Origin: Coriobacteriia bacterium
GTDB lineage: Bacteria; Actinomycetota; Coriobacteriia; Coriobacteriales; Atopobiaceae
Assembly: GCA_030530145.1 (NCBI GenBank)
Contig: JAUMVN010000013.1
Coordinates: 1-59,189 of the forward strand
DNA length: 59,189 nucleotides
Direction: 5' to 3'
A program made the translations under genes and the position numbers. Positions 27,943 to 37,751 of this stretch are shown here, piece by piece. Positions within the stretch are counted from its first letter, which is position 1, and each line of letters opens with the position of its first letter. The notes beneath the pieces were generated by a model. It saw nothing but the letters and a program-made list of their open reading frames with translations. It did not search any database and had not been told where the DNA came from.

Positions 27943-28110
27943 GTGCTTCTCCTTATGTTCGGATGACGTGCACCAAACAATAGCATCCCGGCGTAAGGGG
28001 CGCGTAAGGGGCGGCTCGCGGTGCGGGCGGGTGGCGCACCTCCCGTGCCGGTGGGCTGCGCCCCTTGGTCGCGGCACCACGTGGGGCGACCGCGGCGATG
28101 CGCACGAAGC

Positions 28111-28138
28111 GGGCGGCGAGAAGCGCTTCTCGCCGCCC
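28111..28138 (-). terminator. Perfect 28-bp palindrome downstream of trxA
   Basis: GGGCGGCGAGAAGC is followed immediately by its exact complement GCTTCTCGCCGCCC. It lies 26 bp past the trxA stop and is probably its terminator, though the T-tract is poor. Confidence 0.6.
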
Positions 28139-28164
28139 GTCGCTCGCGAATGTGTCGCCGTGCC

Positions 28165-28485
28165 TTACAGGTGAGCCCGGATCTCGTCGATAAGGGCCGC
28201 CTTGGGCAGCGCGCCCACCATGCGATGCGCGACCTTGCCGTCCTTGAAGAGCATGACCGTGGGGATGGACACGATCTTGTTCTGCATGGCGTAGTCGTAG
28301 TTGTCGTCGACGTTCATCTTGTAGAAGTCGAGCTCGCCGGCCATCTCGCCGGAAACCTCCTCGACTACCGGACCGAGCGCGCGGCACGGCCCGCACCAAG
28401 GGGCCCAGAAATCGACGAGCACAGGCCTCTTCGCGTCGGCAAGAATCTGCGCGAGCTCCTCGGACTGGATCTCTTTGACTGACAT
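28165..28485 (-). CDS. trxA: Thioredoxin
   Basis: A 106-residue thioredoxin with the active site WCGPC (C31, C34) after the FWAPW strand and the cis-proline segment SIPTVMLFKDG. It reduces protein disulfides in the cytosol with thioredoxin reductase, which is not in this window. Length is normal. It is a stand-alone gene divergent from the 28592 gene; a GAGGTCCCC site precedes the ATG. Confidence 0.96.
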   Translation of the reverse strand: MSVKEIQSEELAQILADAKRPVLVDFWAPWCGPCRALGPVVEEVSGEMAGELDFYKMNVDDNYDYAMQNKIVSIPTVMLFKDGKVAHRMVGALPKAALIDEIRAHL

Positions 28486-28591
28486 GGGGACCTCCGGAAT
28501 CGTGCGGACGTCGTGCGCCCGCGGGTCTTTGCCTGTTCGCGGTTATACCCGCTTTACACTGTGTTGTGACCGAACGAAGGGAAGAGGAACG

Positions 28592-29149
28592 ATGCCGCTG
28601 AGTGCAGACGACCGCCGCGAGGCGTGTGTGGGAAAGACGACCGCCGAGCTCGACTCGCTCGCCGCGCGCGGGGTGCGGGCGGGGGGCAACGCCTTCTCGC
28701 CGATCCTGGTGTGCAAGGGCGAGCTGACGGCCGAGGAGGCCGGCGGCGCCGAGCCCTTCTCGGGAGCCGACGGGGCGGCGCTCAAGGCGTCGCTCAAGGC
28801 GCTGGGATACGCGCCGGAGGAGTGGGCGTGGCTGCTGACCTGCGACGATTCCGGCTCGGCGCCCTTGGGGCCCGCGCTCTTCCGCGAGGCGGTGTGCGCG
28901 CTCGACCCAGCGACGCTCGTGTGCTGCGACGACGCGGCCGCGGCGGCGGTGCGCGAGGCCTACGCCGAGGACCTCACCATCATCGAGGACTTCAACGAGG
29001 CCATGCTCGAGCCGGGCTACGTGGTGCCCGTCTGCGGCATCCGCGTCCTCAACCTGGGCGGGTTCGCCGCCGCGCTCGATGACCCGCGCGCGAAGCAGCA
29101 GATGTGGGCGCGCCTCAAGCGCGTGGCGCCCCTTTCCGAGCCGTACTAA
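28592..29149 (+). CDS. Hypothetical protein, 185 aa
   Basis: A soluble alpha/beta-looking protein of 185 residues, not recognised. Notable segments are GNAFSPILVCKGELTAEEAG, LLTCDDSGSAPLGPALFREA, LVCCDDAAAAAVREAYAEDL and PGYVVPVCGIRVLNLGG, which suggest a compact Rossmann-like fold with several Cys residues. ATG 28592 was chosen for the AAGAGGAA site. It is monocistronic between trxA and pgi. I cannot propose a function. Confidence 0.7.
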   Translation: MPLSADDRREACVGKTTAELDSLAARGVRAGGNAFSPILVCKGELTAEEAGGAEPFSGADGAALKASLKALGYAPEEWAWLLTCDDSGSAPLGPALFREAVCALDPATLVCCDDAAAAAVREAYAEDLTIIEDFNEAMLEPGYVVPVCGIRVLNLGGFAAALDDPRAKQQMWARLKRVAPLSEPY

Positions 29150-29200
29150 GGCGACGCCGCCTGCGGCGCGCCCCGGTTGCGGGCAAGAAGCGATTGGGAC

Positions 29201-29312
29201 CTCGAGGTGGTGCCACGCGCGCCACCTCGAGCGATTTTCTTGGCAGTTTCGCGCCACCTCGGCAAGAAATGCCCCGAGGTGGCACCACCTCGGGCGCGAC
29301 GCCACCTCGAGC
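29201..29312. repeat. Clustered CCACCTCG palindromes
   Basis: The octamer CCACCTCG or its complement recurs at least six times in about 110 bp. Pairs form stems: CTCGAGGTGG (29201-29210) with CCACCTCGAG (29222-29231), and CCCGAGGTGG (29273-29282) with CCACCTCGGG (29285-29294). It separates the 28592 gene and pgi and may fold as a multi-stem terminator. Confidence 0.65.
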
Positions 29313-29435
29313 AAGGCGGGGGCCGCCCCGCTGGCGCCACCCCGTGCCCGAACGCCAAGCTTTCGCGCACGCCTGCCCGCCCGGGGCGTAAAATAGTGCC
29401 GTCCGTGGATTTTTAGTCCCAAGGAGGACCCGCAC

Positions 29436-31127
<1,692 letters not shown>

Positions 31128-31214
31128 ATAGCCGGCGGGCGCGGCGGGGCGCCGCGCCGGTCGCGCCGGATCGCCGGCCGCACCGCGCCGGCAACCGCCG
31201 CCCAGCGACGCTTG

Positions 31215-31247
31215 GCCCCTCGGTCGTCAACGGCCGAGGGGCTTTTT
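31215..31247 (+). terminator. pgi: Rho-independent terminator of pgi
   Basis: GCCCCTCGG (31215-31223) pairs with CCGAGGGGC (31234-31242), followed by TTTTT. Confidence 0.88.
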
Positions 31248-31352
31248 ACATGGCGGCATAACGAGAGCTCCGAGCTTGTAGTAACCTTCTAATACTTATT
31301 GACCCGGTTCATGACCCCCGGGGAATCTTGCCAAGAAGGGAACGCGCGACCT

Positions 31353-32015
31353 ATGACACTTCGCGAGCTGCTGGCGCTGCTGAGGAAGCATCTGGCGCTT
31401 ATGATCGTCCTGCCCATCGTGTTCGGGCTCGCCGCGGGCGCTTATTGCTATCAATTCATGTCCGATTCCTTCACGGCCACCGCGAGCATGTACGTCCTGG
31501 TCAAGAACAACGCGGACGACGGCAAGTCCTCGCTCGCCAGCGACCTCTCGACCTCGCAGATGATCACGAACGACGTCGCCGCCCTTCTCACCTCCGACCG
31601 CGTGACCGACGCGGCCGCCGCCGATCTCGGCATGAAGAGCCTGGGCGGCTACAAGGTGAGCGTCTCCAGCGCGACCACCTCCCGCGTCATCAGCATCACG
31701 GTCACGGGCGCCGACGCCGAGGGGGTGGCGAGCGTTGCCAACGCCCTCACGGACAAGGTGTCCGAGATCGCCCAGCAGGCCATGGACGTTCAGTCCATCA
31801 ACGTCATCGACAGCGCGCGGACCCCGGCCGGCCCGAGCGGCCCGAACCGCAAGCTGTACGTGGCGGTGGCGGTCCTCGGCGGCCTGTTCGTGGCGGTCGC
31901 CATAGCGATCCTCGCCGAGGTGCTCAACACGAAGGTCCGCGGTCAGGAGGAGCTCGAGGAGCTCCTGGGAATCCCTGTGCTGGGCCGCATCCCCGAAGTT
32001 CAGGGAAAGGCGTAG
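31353..32015 (+). CDS. Wzz/YveK-type polysaccharide chain-length (co-polymerase) protein
   Basis: A 220-residue membrane protein with Wzz topology: a helix near the N-terminus (LALMIVLPIVFGLAAGAY), a periplasmic-side domain of about 130 residues, and a second helix (LYVAVAVLGGLFVAVAIAIL), followed by a short cytosolic tail with LLGIPVLGRIPE. In Gram-positives this protein activates the adjacent tyrosine kinase and together they tune exopolysaccharide synthesis. The next gene follows after 4 bp. ATG 31353 is preceded by AAGAAGGGAA, slightly far; the longer frame from 31299 is less likely. Confidence 0.9.
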   Translation: MTLRELLALLRKHLALMIVLPIVFGLAAGAYCYQFMSDSFTATASMYVLVKNNADDGKSSLASDLSTSQMITNDVAALLTSDRVTDAAAADLGMKSLGGYKVSVSSATTSRVISITVTGADAEGVASVANALTDKVSEIAQQAMDVQSINVIDSARTPAGPSGPNRKLYVAVAVLGGLFVAVAIAILAEVLNTKVRGQEELEELLGIPVLGRIPEVQGKA

Positions 32016-32019
32016 CGCC

Positions 32020-33267
32020 ATGTTCAAGAAGAAGAACAAGTCGGGTCTGAGCGAGAGCGACCTGGTCTACCTGCAGAACTCCGTGAAGACCTTGGCGGCG
32101 AACATCCGCTTTAGCTCGGTCGATAACCCGCTGCGGGTCATCGGCGTCACGTCGTCGGTGCCCAACGAGGGAAAGACGACCGTCTCGTACATGCTCGGCC
32201 AGGCCATGGCCTCCGGCGGCGGGGACGTGCTGCTGGTCAACTGCGACTTCAGGCACCGCTCGCTCGCGAAGAAGGCGCGCGTCCATTCGAAGAAGGGCCT
32301 GTACGCCGTGCTCGCCGGCCGCTGCGAGCTCTCGGAGGCCGTCGTCCCCCTGGACATCCCGGGCCTCTACCTGCTCGATGTCGAGCCGTCTATTCCGAGC
32401 CCCGTCGACGTCCTGGCCTCGAGGCGCTTCCACGAGCTTATGCTGCGCGTCCGCAACGAGTACGGCTTCGTCATCGTCGACACGCCGCCGCTCTCCGCGT
32501 TCGTCGACGCCGCCGTGGTCTCGCGCAACGCCGACGGGATGCTGCTCGTGGTGCGCGAGGGCTTTACCAAGCGCGAGGACCTTCTTGCCGCGTACGACCA
32601 GCTGCTCAAGGCCGACGCGAACGTGATCGGCACCGTGCTCAACTTCTGCAATACCGAGCGCAGCAGCCATTATTACTATTACAACTACTACACGACGGAC
32701 GGGAAGAAGGTCCGCGGGGGGTCGTCCCGCAGGCGCAAGCGCGCCCAGGAGGCCGCGGAGGACGCCGCGCCGGCGATGCGCTGGGACGTCTACATCGGCG
32801 ATGAGGCCGGCAAGACGAACGTCATGGCGCCCTTGCCGGAGAGCGCACCCGCTGCGGGCGAGCTGCCCGAGGATGATTCGGCGCCGATGACAAGCTCGCC
32901 GTCCGCCACGGGCGCCTCTTCGCCGGTCGGCGACCGCGTGCCCGACCTCGTGGCTGATGAGCCGGCTGAATTTGAGCCGCTGGCAGACGAGCCAGAGCCC
33001 GCGCCCGAGCCGGAGCCCGTGCTCGGCCTGGAGCCCGTCGGGGGTGCGAAGCCCAAGGCCAAGAACAAGCCGAAGGACAAGGAAAAGGGCAAGTCCAAGG
33101 GTAAGGACAAGCAGGCGGCCAAGGGAGCCGCGGCCAAGGCTGCTGCCGCCAAGGGCGCCGAGCCCAAGCCCGCCAAGCCGGCGGCCCGGGAGCGGGTCTC
33201 CATCGACGACACCGCGGCCTTCTTGGCCCTGGTGGGGTACAGCGCGAACACGACCCCGCGCCAGTAG
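32020..33267 (+). CDS. BY-kinase (CpsD/YwqD-type) with a long C-terminal extension
   Basis: A 415-residue tyrosine autokinase. The kinase core (residues 20-215) has Walker A SSVPNEGKTTVS, Walker A' VLLVNCDFR and Walker B FVIVDTPP. A tyrosine cluster (YYYYNYY, 218-224) follows directly; in typical BY-kinases it is the C-terminal end. Here about 190 further residues continue: a basic patch (SSRRRKRAQE), an acidic and proline-rich stretch (EPEPAPEPEPV) and a Lys/Ala-rich histone-like segment (KPKDKEKGKSKGKDKQAAKG), ending in a more ordered DDTAAFLALVGYSA. The tail is expected to be disordered and may bind DNA, polymer or partner. It is encoded between the Wzz-like activator and a PHP phosphatase. 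Confidence 0.92.
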   Translation: MFKKKNKSGLSESDLVYLQNSVKTLAANIRFSSVDNPLRVIGVTSSVPNEGKTTVSYMLGQAMASGGGDVLLVNCDFRHRSLAKKARVHSKKGLYAVLAGRCELSEAVVPLDIPGLYLLDVEPSIPSPVDVLASRRFHELMLRVRNEYGFVIVDTPPLSAFVDAAVVSRNADGMLLVVREGFTKREDLLAAYDQLLKADANVIGTVLNFCNTERSSHYYYYNYYTTDGKKVRGGSSRRRKRAQEAAEDAAPAMRWDVYIGDEAGKTNVMAPLPESAPAAGELPEDDSAPMTSSPSATGASSPVGDRVPDLVADEPAEFEPLADEPEPAPEPEPVLGLEPVGGAKPKAKNKPKDKEKGKSKGKDKQAAKGAAAKAAAAKGAEPKPAKPAARERVSIDDTAAFLALVGYSANTTPRQ

Positions 33268-33289
33268 GCCCGCCGCCCGCTGACTGCCC

Positions 33290-33961
33290 ATGCGCGACCT
33301 GCACTGCCACATACTGCCCGGCGTCGACGACGGCGCGGCCGACCTCGACGCGAGCCTGCGCATGCTCGAGGCCGCCCGCGCCGTCGGCGTCACGTCCATG
33401 GTCTGCACGCCGCATGCCCGGAGCCCGTATTTCGACTATCGCAAGATGCTCGGCGCTTTCGTCGCGTTCCGCGAGGCGGCGGGGAAGGCCGCGCCGGAGG
33501 TCCACGTCTCGATGGGCTTCGAGGTCGCGCACCGCAAGCTCGTGCAGCTGGGCGTGGAGGAGTGGGCCCCGTACCTGCGCTTTGCCGAGACGAACGAGTT
33601 TCTCCTCGAGCTGGACGCGGGTTGCGCCGCGGCGGATTTCCGCGACTACGAGCGCACCATCTATGCGCTGCAGGGCCTGGGCTACACGGTCATCATCGCG
33701 CACCCCGAGCGCTACCGCGCCGTCCAGAAGGACCTGCAGATAGCCCGCGACCTGGTCGATTCCGGCTGTAAGCTGCAGGCTTCCGCGGATTTTATCGCCG
33801 GCGGGAGATTCGGCCGCGAGAAGCGCCCTGCGCGGAAGATGTTCGAGGAGGGCCTCTACAGCTACATCGCGAGCGACGCGCACAGGCCCGAGCACTACGC
33901 CTGCCTGGCGAAGGCTCTCCGCGCCTACGGGCCCGGGGCTCGCGGCAAGCACTTCCGCTGA
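33290..33961 (+). CDS. PHP-family tyrosine-protein phosphatase (YwqE/CpsB-like)
   Basis: A 223-residue PHP-domain phosphatase that should dephosphorylate the upstream kinase. Metal-binding motifs are in place: DLHCHILPGVDDG, CTPHARSPYF, EVAHRKL, AHPERYR and SDAHRPEHY. Normal length is about 250. The operon Wzz - kinase - phosphatase is complete, but no glycosyltransferase or polymerase genes follow; the next gene starts a transport locus 449 bp away, beyond a terminator. The controlled polysaccharide cluster must be elsewhere. Confidence 0.93.
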   Translation: MRDLHCHILPGVDDGAADLDASLRMLEAARAVGVTSMVCTPHARSPYFDYRKMLGAFVAFREAAGKAAPEVHVSMGFEVAHRKLVQLGVEEWAPYLRFAETNEFLLELDAGCAAADFRDYERTIYALQGLGYTVIIAHPERYRAVQKDLQIARDLVDSGCKLQASADFIAGGRFGREKRPARKMFEEGLYSYIASDAHRPEHYACLAKALRAYGPGARGKHFR

Positions 33962-34410
33962 CGCGCCGAGACCGCCGTCGGTCGGCGGGCTTCTTGCCAG
34001 CCCCTGCGAGCACCCCCGAACATGGACGGAGGCCCTGCGGAGCCGAAGCTCCGGGGCCTCCACTTTGGCAGCTGCCAAGCAAGAAATCGCTTTACAGTGC
34101 GAGGGCACGCGCCTTGTGTTTGTGCTGCGTCGCGTCGTGCCGCCGCTCCCTGCGCAGTGGATAGCATGCCCGGCCGCCGCCGCGCTTATTCACCCATGCG
34201 CAACCCTTACATAAACCTGTGTGCATTCCTGATGCTCGCCCCGCGCCGTCGTGTACAATGACGAACTGGAAAATCCCCCCGAAGAGAAGGGTCCGCATGA
34301 AACCTCGACCTGCCAGTCGATAACGTGCGGCGTGCTCAAGACGCGCCGCCAGGCGTGAGAACCGCAACCGTGCCGGCCGCAGCTGCCGGCGACGAGCGTA
34401 AGGAGCACGA
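33962..34410. other. Intergenic region with a terminator and a transporter leader
   Basis: No gene is supported in 449 bp. The hairpin at 34028-34061 ends the phosphatase operon. A possible -10 (TACAAT at 34253-34258) would give a leader of about 150 nt before the 34411 gene; it contains GC-rich hairpin potential (GCCGGCCGCAGCTGCCGGC), but I do not recognise an M-box magnesium riboswitch or other known class. Confidence 0.45.
34028..34061 (+). terminator. Strong hairpin ending the wzz/kinase/phosphatase operon
   Basis: GGAGGCCC (34028-34035) pairs with GGGCCTCC (34054-34061), with an inner CGGAG/CTCCG stem. There is no long T-tract (ACTTT follows). Confidence 0.65.
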
Positions 34411-36243
34411 ATGATCTACCTGTCCCAGCTCATGGGCAACCCGGTCTATGCCGCCGACGGCGAGAAGATCGGCAGCGTCTCGGACCTCGGCATCGCCACG
34501 GGCGAGGTCTTTCCCCGCGTCACTTCCCTCGCTTTCAAGGGCCCGGGCCGCACCCCCTTCATGATCAGCTGGCGCAAGTACGTCGACACCTACGACGAGA
34601 ACGAGATCCGCCTCAAGGTCCCCGCGACCGAGATCCGCTTCTCGTATCTCCAGCCGGACGAGGTCCTTATCGCCCGCGACATCCTGAACAAGCAGATCGT
34701 GGACACCCGCGGCATGCGCGTCGTCCGCGTGAACGACCTCAAGCTCTCCGACACCAACTCCACGCAGCTCCGCCTGCTCGGCGCCGAGGTCGGCGCCCGC
34801 GGCATCCTGCGCTCGCTCCACCCCGCCCTCGAGCGCGGCGCCCTCAAGCTCGCGCGCACCTTCGGCAAGGCCATCCCCGAGCGCATCATCGCCTGGTCCT
34901 ACATGGACCTCGTGGAGCGCGACCTCTCCAACGTCAAGCTCAGCGTTTCTCACAAGACGCTCGACGACATGCACCCCGCCGACATCGCCGACATCATCGA
35001 GCGCCTCGACCCGCGCCTGCGCGGACAGGTCTTCGCCCAGCTCGACGACGAGCAGCGCGCCGGCGCCATGGCGGAGTTCGACGACGACGCGATGGCCGCC
35101 GAGCTCATGGGCAACATGAACGAGACCGAGGCCTCGCGCATGCTGTCCGAGATGGACCCCGACGACGCGGCCGAGCTCGTGTCCGAGCTCGATTACGACA
35201 AGGCCGAGAAGCTCCTGCGCCTCATGGGCGTGAAGGAGCAGCGCGCCATTCGCCAGCTGCTCGGATACCGCGAGGACACCGCCGGCCGAATCATGACCTC
35301 GGAGTTCGCGGCCCTGTCCGAGGACGCGACCGTGGGCGACGCCGTCGAGCTGCTGCGGAGCCTCGACGAGGACTTCGAGACCGTGCGTTACGTCTACCTG
35401 GCGGACGAGGACAACAAGCTCTCCGGCGTGGTCACCCTCAACCGGATCATCGTCTCGGAGCCCGAGACCAAGCTCGTCGACGTCTGCACCGACGAGCTCG
35501 TGACCGCCTCGCCCGAGGAGGACCAGGAGGACGTCGCCGAGAAGATCGCCAAGTACAACCTGCTCGCGATGCCGGTCGTGGCCGACGACGGCCACATGCT
35601 CGGCATCGTCACCGTCGACGACGCGCTCGACGTCCTGGAAGAGGAGCACGCCGAGGACCTGCAGATCGCGGGCGGCGCCCCCGCCGACGACGAGGGCAGC
35701 CATGCCGGCGACCTCGTGTGGCTGCTGCGCCGCAACGCGTGGTTCTTCCTGTGGATCGTGGGCACGGGCCTGGTCACGGTGCTCCTGCGCCAGCTGGGGA
35801 GCGACCTCGAGAGCGCGCTTCTTGCCTGCGCCGCGCTGCCCGCGGCCCTCGTGCTGGCCGACGACTCCATCAGCTATGTGACGAACTTCTTCCTGCAGAA
35901 CGACCCGGATGACGACGACTCGCCCTCCATGCTCGGCTTCACCGTGAAGAGCGTGGGCATCGGCGTCGTGCTGGCGGCCCTGGCCGTGCTGGCGGCGCTC
36001 GCGCTGGCGAGCTCGGCCCACGGGGACGTCTCGGGCGTGGTCGACGCGCTTACCTGCGGCTTCGGGGCGGCGTCCGTCTCTATCCTGCTGTCGTTCGTGC
36101 TCTGCCCGATCTACCTGGTCTACCTGCGTCGCCGTGACGAGAAGAACGAGGACGCCTCGGGCTTCGCGCTCTCGATGACGGCGATGGCCGTGGCGCTCGT
36201 CGTCTTCGTGGCCCTCGTCGTCGTGAGGCGGGTGATCTTCTAG
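34411..36243 (+). CDS. PRC-MgtE_N-CBS membrane protein (magnesium-sensing partner)
   Basis: A 610-residue protein. Residues 1-170 contain PRC-barrel-like beta segments (YLSQLMGNPVYAADGEKIG, then DILNKQIVDTRGMRVVRV). Residues about 180-300 are an MgtE intracellular N domain (HPADIADIIERLDPRLRGQV and GNMNETEASRMLSEMDPDDA), and about 300-420 are two CBS domains (MTSEFAALSEDATVGDAVEL; GIVTVDDALDVLEEEHAEDL). The C-terminal 160 residues hold about five transmembrane helices but not the MgtE pore signature. In MgtE the N and CBS domains bind Mg2+ and gate the channel. The stop codon overlaps the GTG start of the Nramp-related gene, so the protein probably senses Mg2+ for, or forms a complex with, that transporter. 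Confidence 0.85.
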   Translation: MIYLSQLMGNPVYAADGEKIGSVSDLGIATGEVFPRVTSLAFKGPGRTPFMISWRKYVDTYDENEIRLKVPATEIRFSYLQPDEVLIARDILNKQIVDTRGMRVVRVNDLKLSDTNSTQLRLLGAEVGARGILRSLHPALERGALKLARTFGKAIPERIIAWSYMDLVERDLSNVKLSVSHKTLDDMHPADIADIIERLDPRLRGQVFAQLDDEQRAGAMAEFDDDAMAAELMGNMNETEASRMLSEMDPDDAAELVSELDYDKAEKLLRLMGVKEQRAIRQLLGYREDTAGRIMTSEFAALSEDATVGDAVELLRSLDEDFETVRYVYLADEDNKLSGVVTLNRIIVSEPETKLVDVCTDELVTASPEEDQEDVAEKIAKYNLLAMPVVADDGHMLGIVTVDDALDVLEEEHAEDLQIAGGAPADDEGSHAGDLVWLLRRNAWFFLWIVGTGLVTVLLRQLGSDLESALLACAALPAALVLADDSISYVTNFFLQNDPDDDDSPSMLGFTVKSVGIGVVLAALAVLAALALASSAHGDVSGVVDALTCGFGAASVSILLSFVLCPIYLVYLRRRDEKNEDASGFALSMTAMAVALVVFVALVVVRRVIF

Positions 36244-37502
36244 TGGCCGCGACCCCCGCGCCCGCGAAGGCGCCGAAGAGGCGGCTCGACCCCAAGCGCG
36301 TGCTCGCTGCCATGGGCCCCGGCATGGTCGCGGCGCTGGCGGGCGCCGACGCCGGCGGCGTGGCCACCTATTCCAGCGCGGGCGCCTTCTTCGGCTACGG
36401 CCAGCTCTGGACCGTGCCCGTCATGTGCGTGCTTCTCATCGTCGCGCAGGAGACGGCCGCCCGCATGGGCTGCGTCACGGGCAAGGGCTTCGCGTCGCTG
36501 ATTCGCGAGCAGTTCGGCGTGCGCCTCTCGGCGTTGGCGATGCTTGCGCTTTTGATCTCCAACACGACGGTGACGCTCTCCGAGTTCGCGGGCATCGCGT
36601 CGGGGCTCGGGCTCTTCGGCGTGCCCGCCATCGTGAGCGTGCCGATCGCGGCGCTCGCCATCTGGATGCTCACCATGAGCGGTTCCTACCACCGCATCGA
36701 GAAGATATTGCTGGCCATCAGCTGCGTCTTCGTCACCTACGTGGTGGCCGGCGTCATGGTCGGACCCGACTGGGGAGACGCCCTCAACGCCACGGTGATC
36801 CCGCGCTTCTCGACCGACCCGCAGTACTTCAGCGTGCTCGTGGCCAACATCGGCACCACCATCGCGCCGTGGATGATCTTCCTCGCCCAGTCCAACGTCG
36901 TCGAGAAGAACGCGCACGCCGACGACCTGCCGTACCAGCGCATCGACACTGTGACGGGCTCCGTGGTGGCGAGCATCATCAGCTGGTTCATCATCCTGAC
37001 CACGGGCGCCGTGCTGTTCCCGGCCGGCATCCAGGTGAGCAGCGCCGAGGACGCCGCCGCCGCGCTGCAGCCGCTCGTCGGCGACTACGCGACGCTGCTG
37101 TTCGGCGCGGGCCTCGTGGGCGCGTCGTTTCTTGCCGCGTGCGTGCTGCCGGGCATCACGTCGAGCGCCATCTGCGAGGCATTCGGCTGGGAGCGGGGCA
37201 GCGACCGCAGCTGGCAGGAGGCGCCCGTCTACCGCGGCATCATCACGGCGGTCATCATCTTCTCGGCCGTGGTCGTGGTCATCCCCGATGTGAACCTCTT
37301 CGGCATTATGATGCTCGCGCAGGTCATCAACGGCGTGCTGCTGCCGGTGCTGCTCGTGTTCATGGTGCTTATCGCCAGCGACCGGCACGTGATGGGCGAG
37401 CACGCGAACTCGCGCGCGTGGGACGGCCTCACGTGGTTCACCATCGTGGCCGTCGTGATCCTGACCGTCGTTATGTTCGTGCTGCAGGCTGTGGGGCTTT
37501 AG
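36243..37502 (+). CDS. Nramp-related magnesium transporter (NRMT-type)
   Basis: A 419-residue SLC11/Nramp-fold protein with about 11 transmembrane helices. In classical Mn2+/Fe2+ transporters helix 1 carries DPGN and helix 6 an MPH motif whose Met binds the metal. Here helix 1 reads GADAGG (D36, Gly instead of Asn) and helix 6 reads APWMIF (Ala208 where Met is expected). These replacements are those described for the Nramp-related magnesium transporters, including the one studied from Eggerthella. The Asp is retained. The GTG start overlaps the stop of the MgtE_N-CBS gene by one base. Mg2+ uptake is therefore the most likely role; other divalent ions cannot be excluded from sequence. Confidence 0.87.
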   Translation: MAATPAPAKAPKRRLDPKRVLAAMGPGMVAALAGADAGGVATYSSAGAFFGYGQLWTVPVMCVLLIVAQETAARMGCVTGKGFASLIREQFGVRLSALAMLALLISNTTVTLSEFAGIASGLGLFGVPAIVSVPIAALAIWMLTMSGSYHRIEKILLAISCVFVTYVVAGVMVGPDWGDALNATVIPRFSTDPQYFSVLVANIGTTIAPWMIFLAQSNVVEKNAHADDLPYQRIDTVTGSVVASIISWFIILTTGAVLFPAGIQVSSAEDAAAALQPLVGDYATLLFGAGLVGASFLAACVLPGITSSAICEAFGWERGSDRSWQEAPVYRGIITAVIIFSAVVVVIPDVNLFGIMMLAQVINGVLLPVLLVFMVLIASDRHVMGEHANSRAWDGLTWFTIVAVVILTVVMFVLQAVGL

Positions 37503-37558
37503 CGCAGGAGCCGGGGCCGCCGCGCGGTAGGCTGCCGGGCATGGTAGAGTTGGTCGGA

Positions 37559-37662
37559 GCGTGTTCAGTGGGTTCGGGTGACGCGACACCTCGAATCTGG
37601 TCAGGGCCGGGAGGCAGCAGCCATAAGGGGCCTCTTGCGGGCACCCGTTCCCACTGAGCGCG
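37559..37662 (+). ncRNA. ffs: Signal recognition particle RNA (small bacterial 4.5S type)
   Basis: The conserved SRP domain IV is unmistakable: GGTCAGGGCCGGGAGGCAGC followed by AGCCATAAGGGGCC. The outer helix is formed by CAGTGGG (37566-37572) and CCCACTG (37649-37655), and CGGGTG with CACCCG inside it. The RNA is about 104 nt, the usual short form without an Alu domain. It would bind Ffh to target membrane proteins. No open frame overlaps it, and a terminator follows at 37671. Confidence 0.95.
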
Positions 37663-37670
37663 CTTCTTTG

Positions 37671-37698
37671 CAACCCCGCGACGTTTGCCGCGGGGTTG
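37671..37698 (+). terminator. ffs: Terminator of the SRP RNA gene
   Basis: CAACCCCGCG (37671-37680) and CGCGGGGTTG (37689-37698) form a perfect 10-bp stem, followed by TGTTGTGT. Confidence 0.85.
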
Positions 37699-37751
37699 TG
37701 TTGTGTCGAGGCTCTTTTTGACCTGCGTCTAAAAAGGAGATTTCTGAACCT

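Noticed and set aside
34253..34410. M-box type magnesium riboswitch before the MgtE_N-CBS gene
   Set aside because: The leader has hairpin potential, but none of the conserved M-box core sequences could be recognised.
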